Positions 43,247-54,620 of a DNA stretch of 64,000 nt are shown here, piece by piece. Made by a program: the position numbers and the translations under genes. The notes beneath the pieces are model-generated. The model did not search any database, was not told where the DNA came from, and saw only the letters and a list, made by a program, of their open reading frames with translations. How positions within the stretch are numbered: the first letter of the stretch is position 1; each line of letters begins with the position of its first letter. The stretch is taken from contig JARGSG010000097.1 of NCBI GenBank assembly GCA_030374805.1, positions 62,001 through 126,000 on the forward strand, read 5' to 3'. Source of the DNA: Gracilaria gracilis. Lineage: Eukaryota; Rhodophyta; Florideophyceae; Gracilariales; Gracilariaceae.

Positions 43247-44188
43247 TTGGAGGAGAGGCTAAAGTCGCGGTCTCTCAAGCATGCATTCCGCATTTCTAAG
43301 GATGGGTTTGAATTGCTTCACTCTATGGTCGAACCGGTTCTACAGAAGAACGTTGAAATGGAAGAGAGATCAGGACGTCCGGCTATCTCTTCGCGCATGA
43401 GGCTGGCGAATACACTGAGGATGCTGGCTGCATCCAGCTACCTGGACATTATGATTGGGTTTCAAATTGGAGCGTCATGGACGTACGCAGTATTACATGA
43501 AACATTCGACGCGCAATCAAACAAGTTAGAACTGTCCGGAATTCCGAATGCGGTCGGGGATCTCGATGATTTTGCCCTCGGGTTCAAGCACTCCCGAAGG
43601 AACATGAGTCCTTTCTATGGATGTGTTGGTGCCATTGATGGTATAGCAATAGAAATCCAAAAACCGAGGTGTCGCTATGCCGCTGCATACTATTGTCGGA
43701 AGGGCTACTACTCTCTGCCCATACAAGCGCTCGTTGACTCTTCGTATCGGTTCCTGGATTTGTCTATCAGATGTGTTGGGTCAAGAAACGACTCTCTGGC
43801 TCACGCTGTGTCGAAGTTGTGGAGACTACTAGAAGATCAAGGACTGCCTTTGTAGTTTTGCATCGTAGAGGATGAGGCCTACATTTGCACGGAGCATGTA
43901 ATTATTCCAATCTCGATGTCCCAGGTGACCACTTGGGCGCAGAACGGTTTTCTCTACTACCTTTCATCAGTTCGCGTGCATGTAGAGCAAGCATTTGGAA
44001 TGTTGGTGGCGAGATGGCGTATCTTGAACTACCTTCAGTACAGTGTACAGGTGAGCTCCAGAATTATTAACGTATGTATGAAGCTTTACAACTTCTGCGT
44101 GGATATCAAAGAGGGAGGAGAGAAAAATGTCTCGCATGATGAGATTTGCCAACGCAACGACGATGTCAAGGCGTGGTACGAGTGCTGA
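43247..44188 (+). pseudogene. PIF/Harbinger transposase with one in-frame stop
   Basis: A single plus-strand frame of 314 codons. It shows LANTLRMLAASSYLDIMIGF (N-terminal helix region), GAIDGIAIEIQKPRC (first Asp), VEDEAYIC (second acidic site; the usual G-D-D-A-Y has become V-E-D-E-A-Y) and VHVEQAFGMLVARW (Glu). A TAG at 43,853-43,855 lies just before the VEDEAY box and reading continues in the same frame. No ATG opens the frame (a TAA precedes TTG at 43,247), so the first exon is missing or spliced from upstream. Transposases of this family cut and paste the element as a DDE nuclease. Confidence 0.85.
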
Positions 44189-44871
44189 AAGGAGCAGTAA
44201 TGAACTGAGAACCTCTCAGACGTATCCACGAGTGATACGATCTCATTGAAGAGAAAATCTTTGGTGTACATCATCAAAAAGGAAGACTTACGAAGACCTC
44301 CCGTGCCCGGTGCTCCTAACCAAATCTTTGAATAGAATTATTCACGGTTATGAGGACTGCTACAAAGTAAGTTATAACGCCATCATATTTCCTTCACATC
44401 ACAATCTTATATACGGTGGAAGAGGTATATCTACCATGAAGAAACCTTATGATATACAATATCTGTCGCTAGATAACTTCATACAAGTAAGCGAAATCCC
44501 ACTTTCCTATGAATGTTCTTCTTGCCTCCGGTACAGCTGATTTCGCTTCACTTCATCAGCTACAAGATTTTGAAGCAGGTACACCCAAAACTGAAAGAGT
44601 TTAGGATGTGCCTGCTTTAGTACCCTGTAACTGGTTGACTCTTTTTGCCAACTTTGATCAACGGTCATGAGCATCAGGAATTCATTCGACACAAATCGTG
44701 GTGACGAAAGAATTCTATGATGTTCATGCCGTTGGTCGAATTTGGCCCGAACATAAGTCGTTCTCATGGGATGATTTGGTGATGGCGCAACCACCTTGGC
44801 TTCTATAGAAAATGGTGGAACGGCCTTGTATGGGAAGAACAAAGAGAGGTAATTGTGGAACGAAATCAAAG

Positions 44872-45090
44872 AGAAAGTTTACTATCTGCAGAAAGTGACC
44901 GTTCCCACCACCACCCAGCGCTGTTCTTAAGAGAAAGCACTACGATCACATAAGATAATACAACTAAATTCACAAACAAAGTGAAAGCTTAACTATATTG
45001 GAAGGCGACCGTTCCCACCACCACCCTGCGCCGTTGTTGAAAGCACGCACGACGATCACATACGAGAGTGCATTTAAACCCACAAGCAGA
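44872..45090. repeat. Tandem duplication inside the Harbinger element
   Basis: Two copies about 110 bases apart share GACCGTTCCCACCACCACC followed by C(A/T)GCGC, then ACGATCACATA and ACCCACAAGCA-like sequence. It lies between the two genes. Confidence 0.7.
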
Positions 45091-45142
45091 TAAACATAGA
45101 AAAGTATTAACGGAACGGTTAGCTCGATATTCTCAAACTTCA

Positions 45143-46637
45143 TCAGCTTTCCTTACCTCCAGCTCCCCCTTCCATGTATTTCCTAAAGGCCTGCTTCCTT
45201 CGCTCCAAGAAGAGCTCACCCATGCGGAGGATCTGCTCTACGTTACCTTCCTTCGCGTTCTTCCACTTCTCCACGCTGTCTAACACCTCGTCAAATAGCT
45301 GGCTCTCCCTTTCTGATCGGGACGGCTTCCGAAACGCCGTGTCGCTCTGTGCTTTCTGTAAATCTACTTGGGCCTTCATGATGCTTTCCACTCTGTCGAA
45401 CTTCTTTGATATGTCATCAGCTAAACTCTGATGCTGGTTGGAGCTCTTTCGCTTCCGGTTTGTCGACTTTTTAACTTCGACCACGTCTTCCCTATTGCTG
45501 TAGCCGCTTTCTATTTACGCGTCTCCGTCGACTTCAATGAGCTTAGCAGATGCTTGAACCAGGTCTGTGCCTGCGTTCTTTTTTCTAAGTCTGTACACCA
45601 CAAAAAAAACTAAAACACGTTTAGATTCCATATTATACCCACCCTGATCCCTCTTGTACTCTAAAAATTCACATATTCTGGCAGGGTCGTTCTGGCCTGA
45701 AACAGACCACTTGCTCAAGACTTTAGTAAACAGCGTTCTCGCCGTCGCATATTGGGTCTTAAGCACTGCGGCTTCTCCACTGATAGAAGGTCGTTCATCT
45801 GAGTTCACATTATCGAGATAAGAACTAGAATCCTCCTTGGAACTTTCCCCAACATCACAAAAACGATCCTCAATGATCTTCCAAAATGCCTCCCTCGTTA
45901 ACTTCGCGTCCAGCTCGATTCTCTTAAATTCTGATCCACTACCTATGTAGAGCATAGCGACATCGGTGATGGTCTCTTATCAAGACAACCAGGCTCGCAA
46001 ATTCGTTTATCGAGAAGTTTTGCTGCTTCGGAGCGATGTCTGTTCCACCACGATTCTTCTGTTTCTGCTGTCGTATTACGCGCAAACGAGAACGAGCTAC
46101 AGCCTTCCTTTCGTCAGTAGAAATCTGTTTGATTATAGTCACCATGCTCGGAAAAACCTTCCACGTATACAATTTCTCAAGAGCTGTCTTCTCCCGGTCA
46201 ATAAATTCCTTCAAGCCATCATTATCCTTGATCAAAGTACATAATGTAGTTCTTTTTGCGTTGTTTATGTATATATGGGCCAAGATACGAGCTGTCAACT
46301 GCGGCTTACTGCGGTCCTTCATGCGGAGTTTCCATGGGCGATTGACATCTTAGAGTTGTTGCACTGCTCTCGTTGACAAGAATGATTGCAAGCGAGAGAC
46401 TCTCTGAGTTTCTTCGAATTGGACTCCACGAAAAATGTCAAGTTCCTGAGAACTGGCAAATACTTCGGTGTTTGTTGCTTCGTCTACGTGACAAACTGAA
46501 TGGTCGGAAGACGCTGTTGGGATTGGTTCAACTGAGGACTTTTGTAGGCTTGCATGTTTGCCGGGGCTTCTACGAACGATCGCAGAGGCAAGTTTGAGGG
46601 GTGGGGGTTCCTGAAACGGTTGAGATAGGCAACACAA
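45143..46637 (-). pseudogene. Harbinger partner gene (SANT-like with coiled coil)
   Basis: Minus-strand frames at 46,637-46,350, 46,322-45,939, 45,955-45,515 and 45,484-45,143 form a gene facing the transposase. The third carries RTLFTKVLSKWSVSGQNDPA and ICEFLEYKRD, matching the gene at 21.3-22.7 kb. The last is a charged helix (KKFDRVESIMKAQVDLQKAQ, then VEKWKNAKEGNVEQI), a probable coiled coil after a basic KKSTNRKRK signal. By family layout it would bind the element ends with the transposase. Frame changes separate the pieces; short introns are an alternative explanation. Confidence 0.55.
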
Positions 46638-47141
46638 ATTGGTTGGTTGTAGTGCTGTTCCGAAGTGCCTGAGAAGACAGTTGTCCTATATTTGGAGCAG
46701 TGAGGATGGCTTGGGCATGCTGTGATAAGATGAGGCGTCTTTCTACTCTGTCTACCTGCAAAGGTGGACGGCAAGATTTTCCCGGCGACGGCATGTTAAC
46801 AACGCATTTGAGGTAGAGGCGGAGCGTGTGGTCGAATTAGTTGTTGGGAGAGTGGGGGCCCGCAGAACAAGGGCTTGTGCCGTGGTAAAGTTCAGTATTA
46901 TAGACGACCTTTGCGGCCCAACTGCTTCTGAAAGCTCGTGCATTGTTGTGCCTTCGATTATATGCCTTCTTCATTCACGTGGTCCAGTGCGAGCGAGAGG
47001 GCCTCTTACACTTCAAAGAGAGCCGACTGTTATTACAGAATGGAGTTTGAACGGGGCAATTAAGAAAAGAAGGTGAAGACTTTCATTAAATTAGGCAGAA
47101 AGTGAAACATTTCACACTAGCCAATGACATTCAAGGAAAGG

Positions 47142-47190
47142 CCATCAACCGTTCATCAACCGCCCGTCAACCACTTGTTAAGAACGGCCC
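47142..47190 (-). repeat. Right inverted end of the Harbinger element
   Basis: In reverse complement: GGGCCGTTCTTAACAAGTGG, then TTGACGGGCGGTTGATG and AACGGTTGATGG. Matches the left end at 42,333. Confidence 0.8.
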
Positions 47191-47193
47191 TCA

Positions 47194-48620
47194 ACTCAGA
47201 TATATGGTGTACAAACAAGTTAGCAAGGAGGGAGTGTTTCCCATGGCCGTCGCACCCAGCGATAAAGTGACGGACAGGATGTCCGATATGGGGCATCGAT
47301 TACGCGAGGAATGGTTGGAGTTGCAGTTTATTTTATAGACATAAGGATATTTAAGCATGATTTCAGCCTTCTAAAGCGAGTGTTTGAATATTGAGGCCAC
47401 AGGTTTTTTCCAGGTGGGCGCGGACGATACCAGGGAATCAATTCCTGCAGAATTGGATATGGTTGTGAGCTGGAAAGGATTGCAGCGATGGAAAATTGAA
47501 AAAAGATACCGTTTTCTACAATGTCTGAGAGAGATTGGAACCAGGTTTGTTCTAGAGATTAACAATCGTGAAATCGTAAACATGGAAGACACTGAGAGAG
47601 CTGCTAACGGTCCCAGCTCGCCTCTGTTGTTTGGAGAACCGTGGCACGTGATTGGGTGCGTGACGCAGGACAACTCGGTGCAGCTTCTGTTGTATGTGAT
47701 GGACGACATTCGAGATGGATTCTAAAGTTTGTTGTTATAAAGAGCAGTAGCAGTGACCCCGCAGAGGCGAAATAGCCGGATCAAAAAGTGATGATTGTGA
47801 TGATTGCCGCGAGCGACACCGAAAGAACAACGCCAGCTGCAACATATGTAGAGCAGCGACGAGCACCCTCGTACTGGTGGAGACGGTGACAGTTAGAAAA
47901 GTAGTGGCTAACGTACATGGCTGCGACAAGCGAGATCTGTGTACAGCGAGCGCGGCTGAGCTACAGCGGCGGCAGGGGCGGTGTTATTAAAGTAGCGACT
48001 GCAAGTTCGCGGGGAAGGCGGCGACAACAAACCACAGTATAAAATAGCTTCGGTAGAGGACGGTGGTGATGTTGGGCAAAGAGCAGTGCCAGCAGCAGCA
48101 GCAAGCGGTAGCGCGATGGTGAGCAACAGCGAGTGGTGTAAAGCGATACGACGAGCGCATATCGTCAGGCGCAATAGGTGAAGCACTGGTAGCCAGCCGG
48201 CGGACAAACGACAGCAGTGAGTTATGGTTGACAGCAGTATGTGTGAAAGGGCGCCTGCAGGGAACGACATGAAGGCGTGCTGTCCCCTGCCAACGGGACA
48301 AACCTCTGCCGACGTGACAAAGTCGAAGGCGAGGCATTTATTTGTTACGGCGCAATCTATCAGGAGGTATCAAAATATGTCTAAGTTTCAAAGAAGTTCA
48401 TCAATTTCTTTCAAACTTGGAGGAGATGTCCATAGCATTCTCCTTCCGGCACTGGCACCTTAAAAGTAGAAATTAACCGGCAGTGACATCCTACTTTTGC
48501 ATTTGCAATCGTCAACAGAGTAGCCGTTTGGAACTCTACATCGTTCAAAATATGAACCACGAGATAATTTTGCATTCTCAAAAAATTATCATTTATTTAG
48601 ATTCCAATCACCACCTAAGG
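47194..48620. other. Region with one doubtful ORF
   Basis: A 113-codon plus-strand frame at 47,384-47,725 (starting MNIEATGFFQVGADDTRESI) has ordinary amino-acid balance and reads VSWKGLQRWKIEKRYRF and FGEPWHVIGCVTQDNS, but no family is recognised. The preceding frame ends at 47,338. From 47,760 to 48,250 the sequence is a GCAGC/GCGAC-rich low-complexity stretch whose long frames are compositional. Confidence 0.3.
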
Positions 48621-49445
48621 CTACTCATCGACATGAACAGCAGCCCGTAGCCTCGCAGCTGCCCGACGATTGGACCTTCCTGTGCTCGGTTTCAGACTTC
48701 GGGAAGGTCTCTGAGCAAGCCAAACACGATGCGCCTCCTTTCTGGCTTCCTCCAGAAGCCTTTGCCGTTGTTTCTCCGTCACCTCCATCACTCTTTGGGC
48801 CTTTCTGGCCGCTTCTTCTGCAGCAAGTGCAACGCGCCGTTCTTTTGCTAGCTGCCGCTGCATTGCCCGATCCTTAAGAGCTTCAATGACCTCAGAGCTG
48901 TTTAATAACGCTCCGGTCGATGCCACAAGTGTGCCATTCTCTACAATATTTCCACCACTTCGAAGCATGTTACGGCTTTTTGTGAACGTTTTCACAAGGT
49001 CCTGATAATTTTCATGCGCCTCTCCCTGCGAGTCACTCTCCTCAAAGTTTATTATGTCTGTTGGTTTAATGAAGAAAGGATTGGATCCTCCATGGTGGCG
49101 TCGCCCAACATCATACACATCAAACCCACTGATGATGTTATCCTGACGCACAGATTCGTAGTATGCGCCGGTAGGCAATTCACAAAGAGTGTAAATGTCG
49201 TTGTTCTCGTCTTCAATTTTATATGCTCTACTGTTGAGTCGATTTCGGAACACGGTTTTAAATGGTGAGAACACAAAATAGTCTGGCACCTGCGTTCTGT
49301 ATGATGTGTAGAATGGCAGTCCTACTGCAACTTTTCGACTTTCCATCAATTTCTTCAGAGCACGGTACGTGCTGTGAGCACCGTAACCGTTCATTTTCAG
49401 GACAATAATGCGGTACTTATCCCGCAGTACCTTCGTTTCCTCCAT
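48621..49445 (-). CDS. Pogo-like DDE transposase, C-terminal part
   Basis: An intact 274-codon frame from ATG. It begins in the middle of a DDE_1 (pogo/Tigger/Jerky) domain: IIVLKMNGYGAHSTYRALKK, then GLPFYTSYRTQVPDYFVFSP with FKTVFRNRL, then NIISGFDVYDVG. In the family these read L-x-x-D-G-x-x-S-H, L-P-x-x-T-x-x-x-Q-P-x-D-x-x-V-F, and F-x-x-x-G-I. The Asp of the first box is Asn here. The C-terminal 120 residues are a charged helix (KERRVALAAEEAARKAQRVM). The helix-turn-helix and first catalytic Asp are missing. It is a 5'-truncated relic with an open frame, or less likely a domesticated fragment. Confidence 0.6.
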   Translation of the reverse strand: MEETKVLRDKYRIIVLKMNGYGAHSTYRALKKLMESRKVAVGLPFYTSYRTQVPDYFVFSPFKTVFRNRLNSRAYKIEDENNDIYTLCELPTGAYYESVRQDNIISGFDVYDVGRRHHGGSNPFFIKPTDIINFEESDSQGEAHENYQDLVKTFTKSRNMLRSGGNIVENGTLVASTGALLNSSEVIEALKDRAMQRQLAKERRVALAAEEAARKAQRVMEVTEKQRQRLLEEARKEAHRVWLAQRPSRSLKPSTGRSNRRAAARLRAAVHVDE

Positions 49446-50090
49446 AAACTTTCACACCTGTAGTACAATGAGACCTCAATGGGTTCGTGCCGCGTGGGCC
49501 TACTTGTGCGCCGTGCTGGCTGCATTTCACCCAATTGGTATTCTCTATTCTATAATTTCTAATTTAGTTTAGCTTAACATTGCTGGCCCATGACAGTAGG
49601 TCATGGGCGCAGCCGATGACGTCATGCCCGCCTGGGAGATCGGCGTCGGTACACCTTGTATATATTGTGGTGCACCTCGCCTTCCCCCTCGGGTATTGTA
49701 AAGTCAGGCACCATTAGGGCAGTAACTATACCATCTTGGTCACTTGCTACTCTATTACTATTCAGGTTTTACCACGCGTCGACGTCTACTACCGTACACC
49801 TCCACGGTCTAGACTAGTTGCCACGCCGTTTGCCCCTGCGGGTTTCAGGTGCCCTACTACCATATTGGTTGTGTGTTTTTCCCCTTTGGATTGAGCCCTC
49901 GCGCGCTCCCTCTACCAGGCGGACCCCACACCTCATCGGTATTTGTAGGACATTTTGGTCTCCCGACTTAGAAGTTCCCTGGTTTTTGTCGTACCTTTAC
50001 TGGTGGAAAGAAGACTTTCGAAAGGATTCAAAAAGTTCACACACCGATTTGGTTTCGTAGGAATAATAGCGAAGCAATTGGATACCACTA

Positions 50091-52024
50091 TTGGTCACTA
50101 TGGAAAGACTTACAAGGATTAATCGTGCCTCCAGCGCACCACCTAGCCACAAGGGTTCTGCTGCGGCTTCGGCCGCCAAACCCATTCTGGAGAATCCCGA
50201 GGAGTTGCTTCGGCAACCTGAAGCCGGAACCTCAAAGGATACGGACTCTCAGCCTCCGTTGGCTCCTGAACCTAATAAGGATTTGACGACAACCGTTGAG
50301 GACCTTTGGCCCCAAATGAAAGATCGAGCGAAAGCTCTTTTTACCGCTACGGTTAATGAAGGTATGACCTCTATAGATATGGACGCCGTTACCCGCTTGG
50401 TGGTTGATTGAGCCGTGAATTAGCTCTCTCAGCGCATACCTAAATTGGTTGAAACATACCTCCTAACGGGTGCCCGGGAACATATCTACCGAGTAGTTCA
50501 AGACCTTCGGGTTTCTAAAGAAATGGCGGAAGCGAAAACCCCTGGGGTGAATGTGGTTACTCGCACACCACAAGGGATTCCTGCAGATTCTTCTGCCCCA
50601 ATCAAGCCTATTCCGGCCGATAGTGCGTACCTACAAGGTTTAAGGCAAGGTTAAGAGGGCTATATAGAGATGGGCCCTCGAGACATGTACTTGCCACCTA
50701 TTGGAGGTAACGTTCAAAAGGACACCAAGACTGGTAGACCTGAAAACGATTCGTCTGACTCAGAAGAGGGGCGACGAAGAAGAAACCGCAAGGGTAAAGA
50801 AAGGAGGAGTAAGAAATGAAAGAGTCGCGGCTATGACTCTGACCCCGATTCCTCGAGCTCCGATACCGATACTGGTTCATCGTCGGATGATGACCGTAAA
50901 GGTAGACGCAAGAAGAAACCGAACAGGTTGACGAAAACGTCGTCAAAGAGAAACCGTAGAGATAAGAAGAAACGGTACGAGTCGTCCGACTCGGACTCGG
51001 ACACCGATACAACCCTAGAAATGCGTCAGCCGCTGAACGATCTTTTCACCAAAGCGGTTGATTATAGGTCATATCGGTGGAGAAAACGATCCTCTGCTTA
51101 CACCCAAGAGGTTGCGCAGAAGACCACCAAGCACCACAGGAAGCTCAGCTTCCAGATGGGTGATACTATCTTCACAGGTGATGATCCCATTGCGGTAATT
51201 AAGTTTCTACAGAAGTTCAAGATTGCATGTGACCAAAATGGTTTTTCCGAAGGTGCTGCCATGTGGTTTTTCCAGTTTTACCTTAAAGGTCAAGCTTACC
51301 ACTTGCTGCAAGGCCTTCGTGGAAATACCCTGGCGGTTGATGAAGTGGGAACGGAGATGTTAGAGAGGTTCCCAGAAGTTGTTGATTTCATGCTGGAAAC
51401 TTACGCTACCGATGAGGTTATCCAAAAGGTTACACTGAGGTGCAAGCATATCCCCAGCGCTCCAGCCAAACCGAAATGGAATGCTCATTGGGTCTCTGGA
51501 ATCTGGCCACCCGATGCGGTAATGTCTTTACTACTAGTCGGTTGAAGTCGGTCTTTGCCGACAATGTCGAGAAAGCGATCCATTCGCAGGTACGCAATTA
51601 CCTGGCGAACAACCGTAAGGTGGACTATAATGGGCTCGCCCGTTATGCTCAGAGGCTCGGCGATACTCTCCGTCACGGAGAGAAGCCGTCCGCGCCCCAT
51701 ACCTCAAATGACAAACCGAAACGGTCAGTGTTGGAGTTAGAACAGAGCACTACCTCAGAGGGTGGTTCTCTCATCGGCGTACCAACAGGGATGGCGGTTC
51801 ATCTCGTGATTGCGCCGCAGGCTCAGTCACGAGCCACCTCTATTTGTAAATGGTTGTCGACAGTACCACCAGCATCGGTAAGGTCGCCACCAAGTGCAGC
51901 GAGCACTCAACAAAGCCCAACGGGTGGTTTGCAAGCATCCTCATATGCTAAAGCACCGAACAATCCGGTTACCAGGCCTATCTCTATGGCAATGCGTGAT
52001 CCCCTGACAGGTGGCTTAGTTTGA
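50091..52024 (+). pseudogene. Gag-like region of the Gypsy fossil
   Basis: Starts MERLTRINRASSAPPSHKGS, has a Ser/Asp/Lys-rich stretch (KKRYESSDSDSDTDTT), then the helical retrotransposon-gag segment (DPIAVIKFLQKF, MWFFQFYLKGQAYHLLQGLR). Part of a fossil element. Confidence 0.65.
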
Positions 52025-52278
52025 TGGCTCAGTTCATCGCCAGACCATCTGGCGAACAGATGTGACAAAATACCCCCAGGGGTGCGCCAACATCTAATCA
52101 GTGCCAGGCAGCAGAACCACCGTATCCTATATGGATCTGGAAACAGGGTACAAGCTCAATCATCACCATCTCAGGTTCATCTTGTCGAGGAAACACCAAT
52201 CTTGGAGAAGGACAGTTCTGCCCAGAAAAATTTGGAAAACACCAAACGGTTAGCGTAGGGGCCACCCCTACCCGTAAA

Positions 52279-53223
52279 TTGGCAGGCCCGTCGATACCGG
52301 AACGGGAACCCTTAAAGGTGGAAAAAGAAGAATCAGGTGTACCCAATGTGTTGTGTCTGATGACGTACAATAACTATAAAGTTAATGCTTCACTAAGCTT
52401 TCTCAATTACCTACAGGTTCCCGTTGCGTGTGTACTCGATACTGGCGCCGGTCCGAATGTGCTAAACTCTCGCGTCATACCCGATGCGGTTTTGCGAAAC
52501 ATTCGGCATGCTCCAACTATCAACCCATTGGCGGACGCTAACGAGCGACCACTGCACCTTAGAGGAATGCTAACCACTGTGGTACAACTTGGAACCTTGA
52601 AGGTGAAGCTCAATTTCTTTATGGTGGATCGTCTGGCAACGGAATGTATCCTCGGAACCAACTTTATTGACAGAAATTTCAAGGCAATTCTGCCAGGGTC
52701 CCGAACGGTCGCTCTCCGTCAAGGTGGTCGTATTGCCACAATAGGTAATACACAGACCAAAAATGGTTGGCGTCAGAAGCCGAGGTCCAATATACCGACC
52801 GAAACGGTCTCAAACAAGATACGGCTCACCAAATTGGTTTCAATCCCGGCTATGACACAAATGGTAGTGAATGTCTCCTGCGCGATACCAAGATTGGTAA
52901 TGCTACAGAACCATCCTAGGTTAGCAGAGAGACATCTCGCCTTGATGGCAAACGGGATCATTGACAACATTCCTAACCCAACCTTCAAGGTGTACTTGAG
53001 TAACTTTAGCATTCATATTGTTAAGTTACCCAAGAATACCACTGTTGGGATTGCATTCAATGCACCACAAGGTAGATGCGCCATATCTCACATATGCCCC
53101 GCCGTTATCGACAAAAATCAAAATGGAACTGGACCCATTGAGGGATTGAAGAGAGTAAGTCCAGATCGGTGCGGAGAATCGGGCTCTCCGAAACCGGATC
53201 CTCAATCTCTTGGAAGAATTTGA
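52279..53223 (+). pseudogene. Retropepsin region of the Gypsy fossil
   Basis: Contains VACVLDTGAGPNVLNSR, the aspartic-protease active-site box, and CILGTNFIDRNFKAI, typical of the end of Gypsy proteases (I-L-G-x-x-F). Part of a fossil element. Confidence 0.75.
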
Positions 53224-53278
53224 ACACATGTAGTCGGGCCGGTTAGGCCAAATAGAGGCAACAGAGCACCGTATTGAT

Positions 53279-53983
53279 ATGGTGCCTGGCTGGAAACCCA
53301 TTTACCAGCAACCTTACCGAGCAGGTTTGAAAGCCCGTGAGGTTGAGCTCAATGAGGTCGAGCAAATGCTCCGTGAAGGTGTCATAGGACCTGCAAATGC
53401 GGACTGGACCAGCGCTGTGGTTCTGGTCACAAAGAAGAATGATACCCGTATGCGGTTCTGTGTGGACAATAGCATGACCATCAGGGATTCGTATCCAATA
53501 CCTAGAATGGACGAGTGTATAGATTTGTTGGGCAACGCCAAGATCTTTACTACGCTCGATGCCAATTGTAATTATTTGCAAGTACATATCAGGGAAGAAG
53601 AAAAGGACAAAACTACGCTTACTTTCCACGCTGAGTTGTTCCGCTTTACGCGTATGCCATTTGGGTTGCGGAATGCCCCAGCTACGTTTCAGAGGGCGTT
53701 AAATATAATCCTTTAGAAGATGAAGTGGAGAACCGCTCTGGTGTACATCGATGATGTAATCATATATTCCAGGACGGTAGAAGAAGACTTCCACCATGTT
53801 AGTGAAGTTCTAAACCTTTTGAGGGAATCTGGAGTAATACTGAAGCTCCGCAAGTGCGAATTCTTCACCAAAGAGGTTGAATATCTCGGTCATATTATCA
53901 GCCCTGGAAGGTTAGAAGTGACGCCGCGAAACATCCGGGCCGTGCAGGAGGCGAAGCCACTCACGTGCCAAACAAAAATCTGA
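53279..53983 (+). pseudogene. Reverse-transcriptase region of the Gypsy fossil
   Basis: Shows DSYPIPRMDECIDLLGNAKI, FTTLDANCNYLQVHI, FRFTRMPFGLRNAPATFQRA and YIDDVIIYSRTVEE: palm, fingers and the Y-I-D-D active-site box of a Ty3/Gypsy reverse transcriptase, followed by the thumb-side box VEYLGHIISPG. Part of a fossil element. Confidence 0.85.
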
Positions 53984-54109
53984 TCTTTTATAGGTTTGTG
54001 CAATGTATACCGCCGGTTTATCAAGTGATTTGCCAAGATACTGGCTCCCCTCAACAGGAAGCTGCTGAAAGGCCAACCCACAAGGTTTGAATGCCTTACC
54101 AATAAGAAA

Positions 54110-54500
54110 ATGGATGAGTTCGAGGCAGCGTATCGTTTCTTCTCTTTGCTTCGGAACTGTTCACCTCTGATTGCAGGTGATCCCACGTCATTTTCAGAAA
54201 TCTGGTTCGAGGCGCTGAGACACGTGCTCTTGACACCTCCCATCTTGGCACTACCCAAAGCTGGTGTATTATACACCTTGGATACCGACGCTTCAGACGC
54301 CCAAATTGGTTGTTGTCTTATGCAGGGGCAAGAAAACGGCGACAAGCTACCTATAGGGTACTGGAGCCGTGGTCTGCACGTTGCAGAAAATAATTACACA
54401 ACAACCGAAAAGGAGTGTCTAGCTGTGGTCTGGAGCATTTTGATGCTCCGTATCTACCTATATGGTGAGAGGTTTACATTCGAATCGACCATGACGCCCT
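54110..54500 (+). pseudogene. RNase H region of the Gypsy fossil
   Basis: Contains LYTLDTDASDAQIGCCLMQG and PIGYWSRGLHVAENNYTTTE followed by KECLAVVWSI, the standard Gypsy RNase H boxes (T-D-A-S, Y-x-x-x-E-x-E-x-L-A). Part of a fossil element. Confidence 0.8.
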
Positions 54501-54620
54501 ACGGTGAATACTGGGTCTTGCCGATGCATCGGGCAGACTTGCCCGATGCGGTCATGACTTTCAGAGTTCGAGTACGACGTACAGTACCGTCCAGGTATCA
54601 AGCACAATGTCGCAGACGCG

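Larger units (their letters stand above)
42333..47190. mobile_element. PIF/Harbinger DNA transposon with both ends
   Basis: The left end starts GGCCCGTTCTTAACAGAGG; the right end, in reverse complement, starts GGGCCGTTCTTAACAAGTGG. Both continue with GGGCGGTTGATG-type repeats, giving inverted ends of about 50 bases. TCA flanks both sides (42,330-42,332 and 47,191-47,193), a three-base target-site duplication as in PIF/Harbinger, where the commoner site is TWA. The 4,858-base element holds a transposase (43,247-44,188, plus) and a convergent SANT-like gene (45,143-46,637, minus). The coding parts are broken, so it is non-autonomous now. Confidence 0.85.

Noticed and set aside
47760-48340. Overlapping minus-strand frames of 110-120 codons
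   Set aside because: They arise from GCAGC-rich low complexity; residue content is skewed to A, L, S and P and several frames are open at once.
49450-49800. 5' long terminal repeat matching the 3' end of the Gypsy fossil
   Set aside because: No stretch here matches the non-coding 3' segment at 56,460-56,835, so no repeat pair can be claimed.
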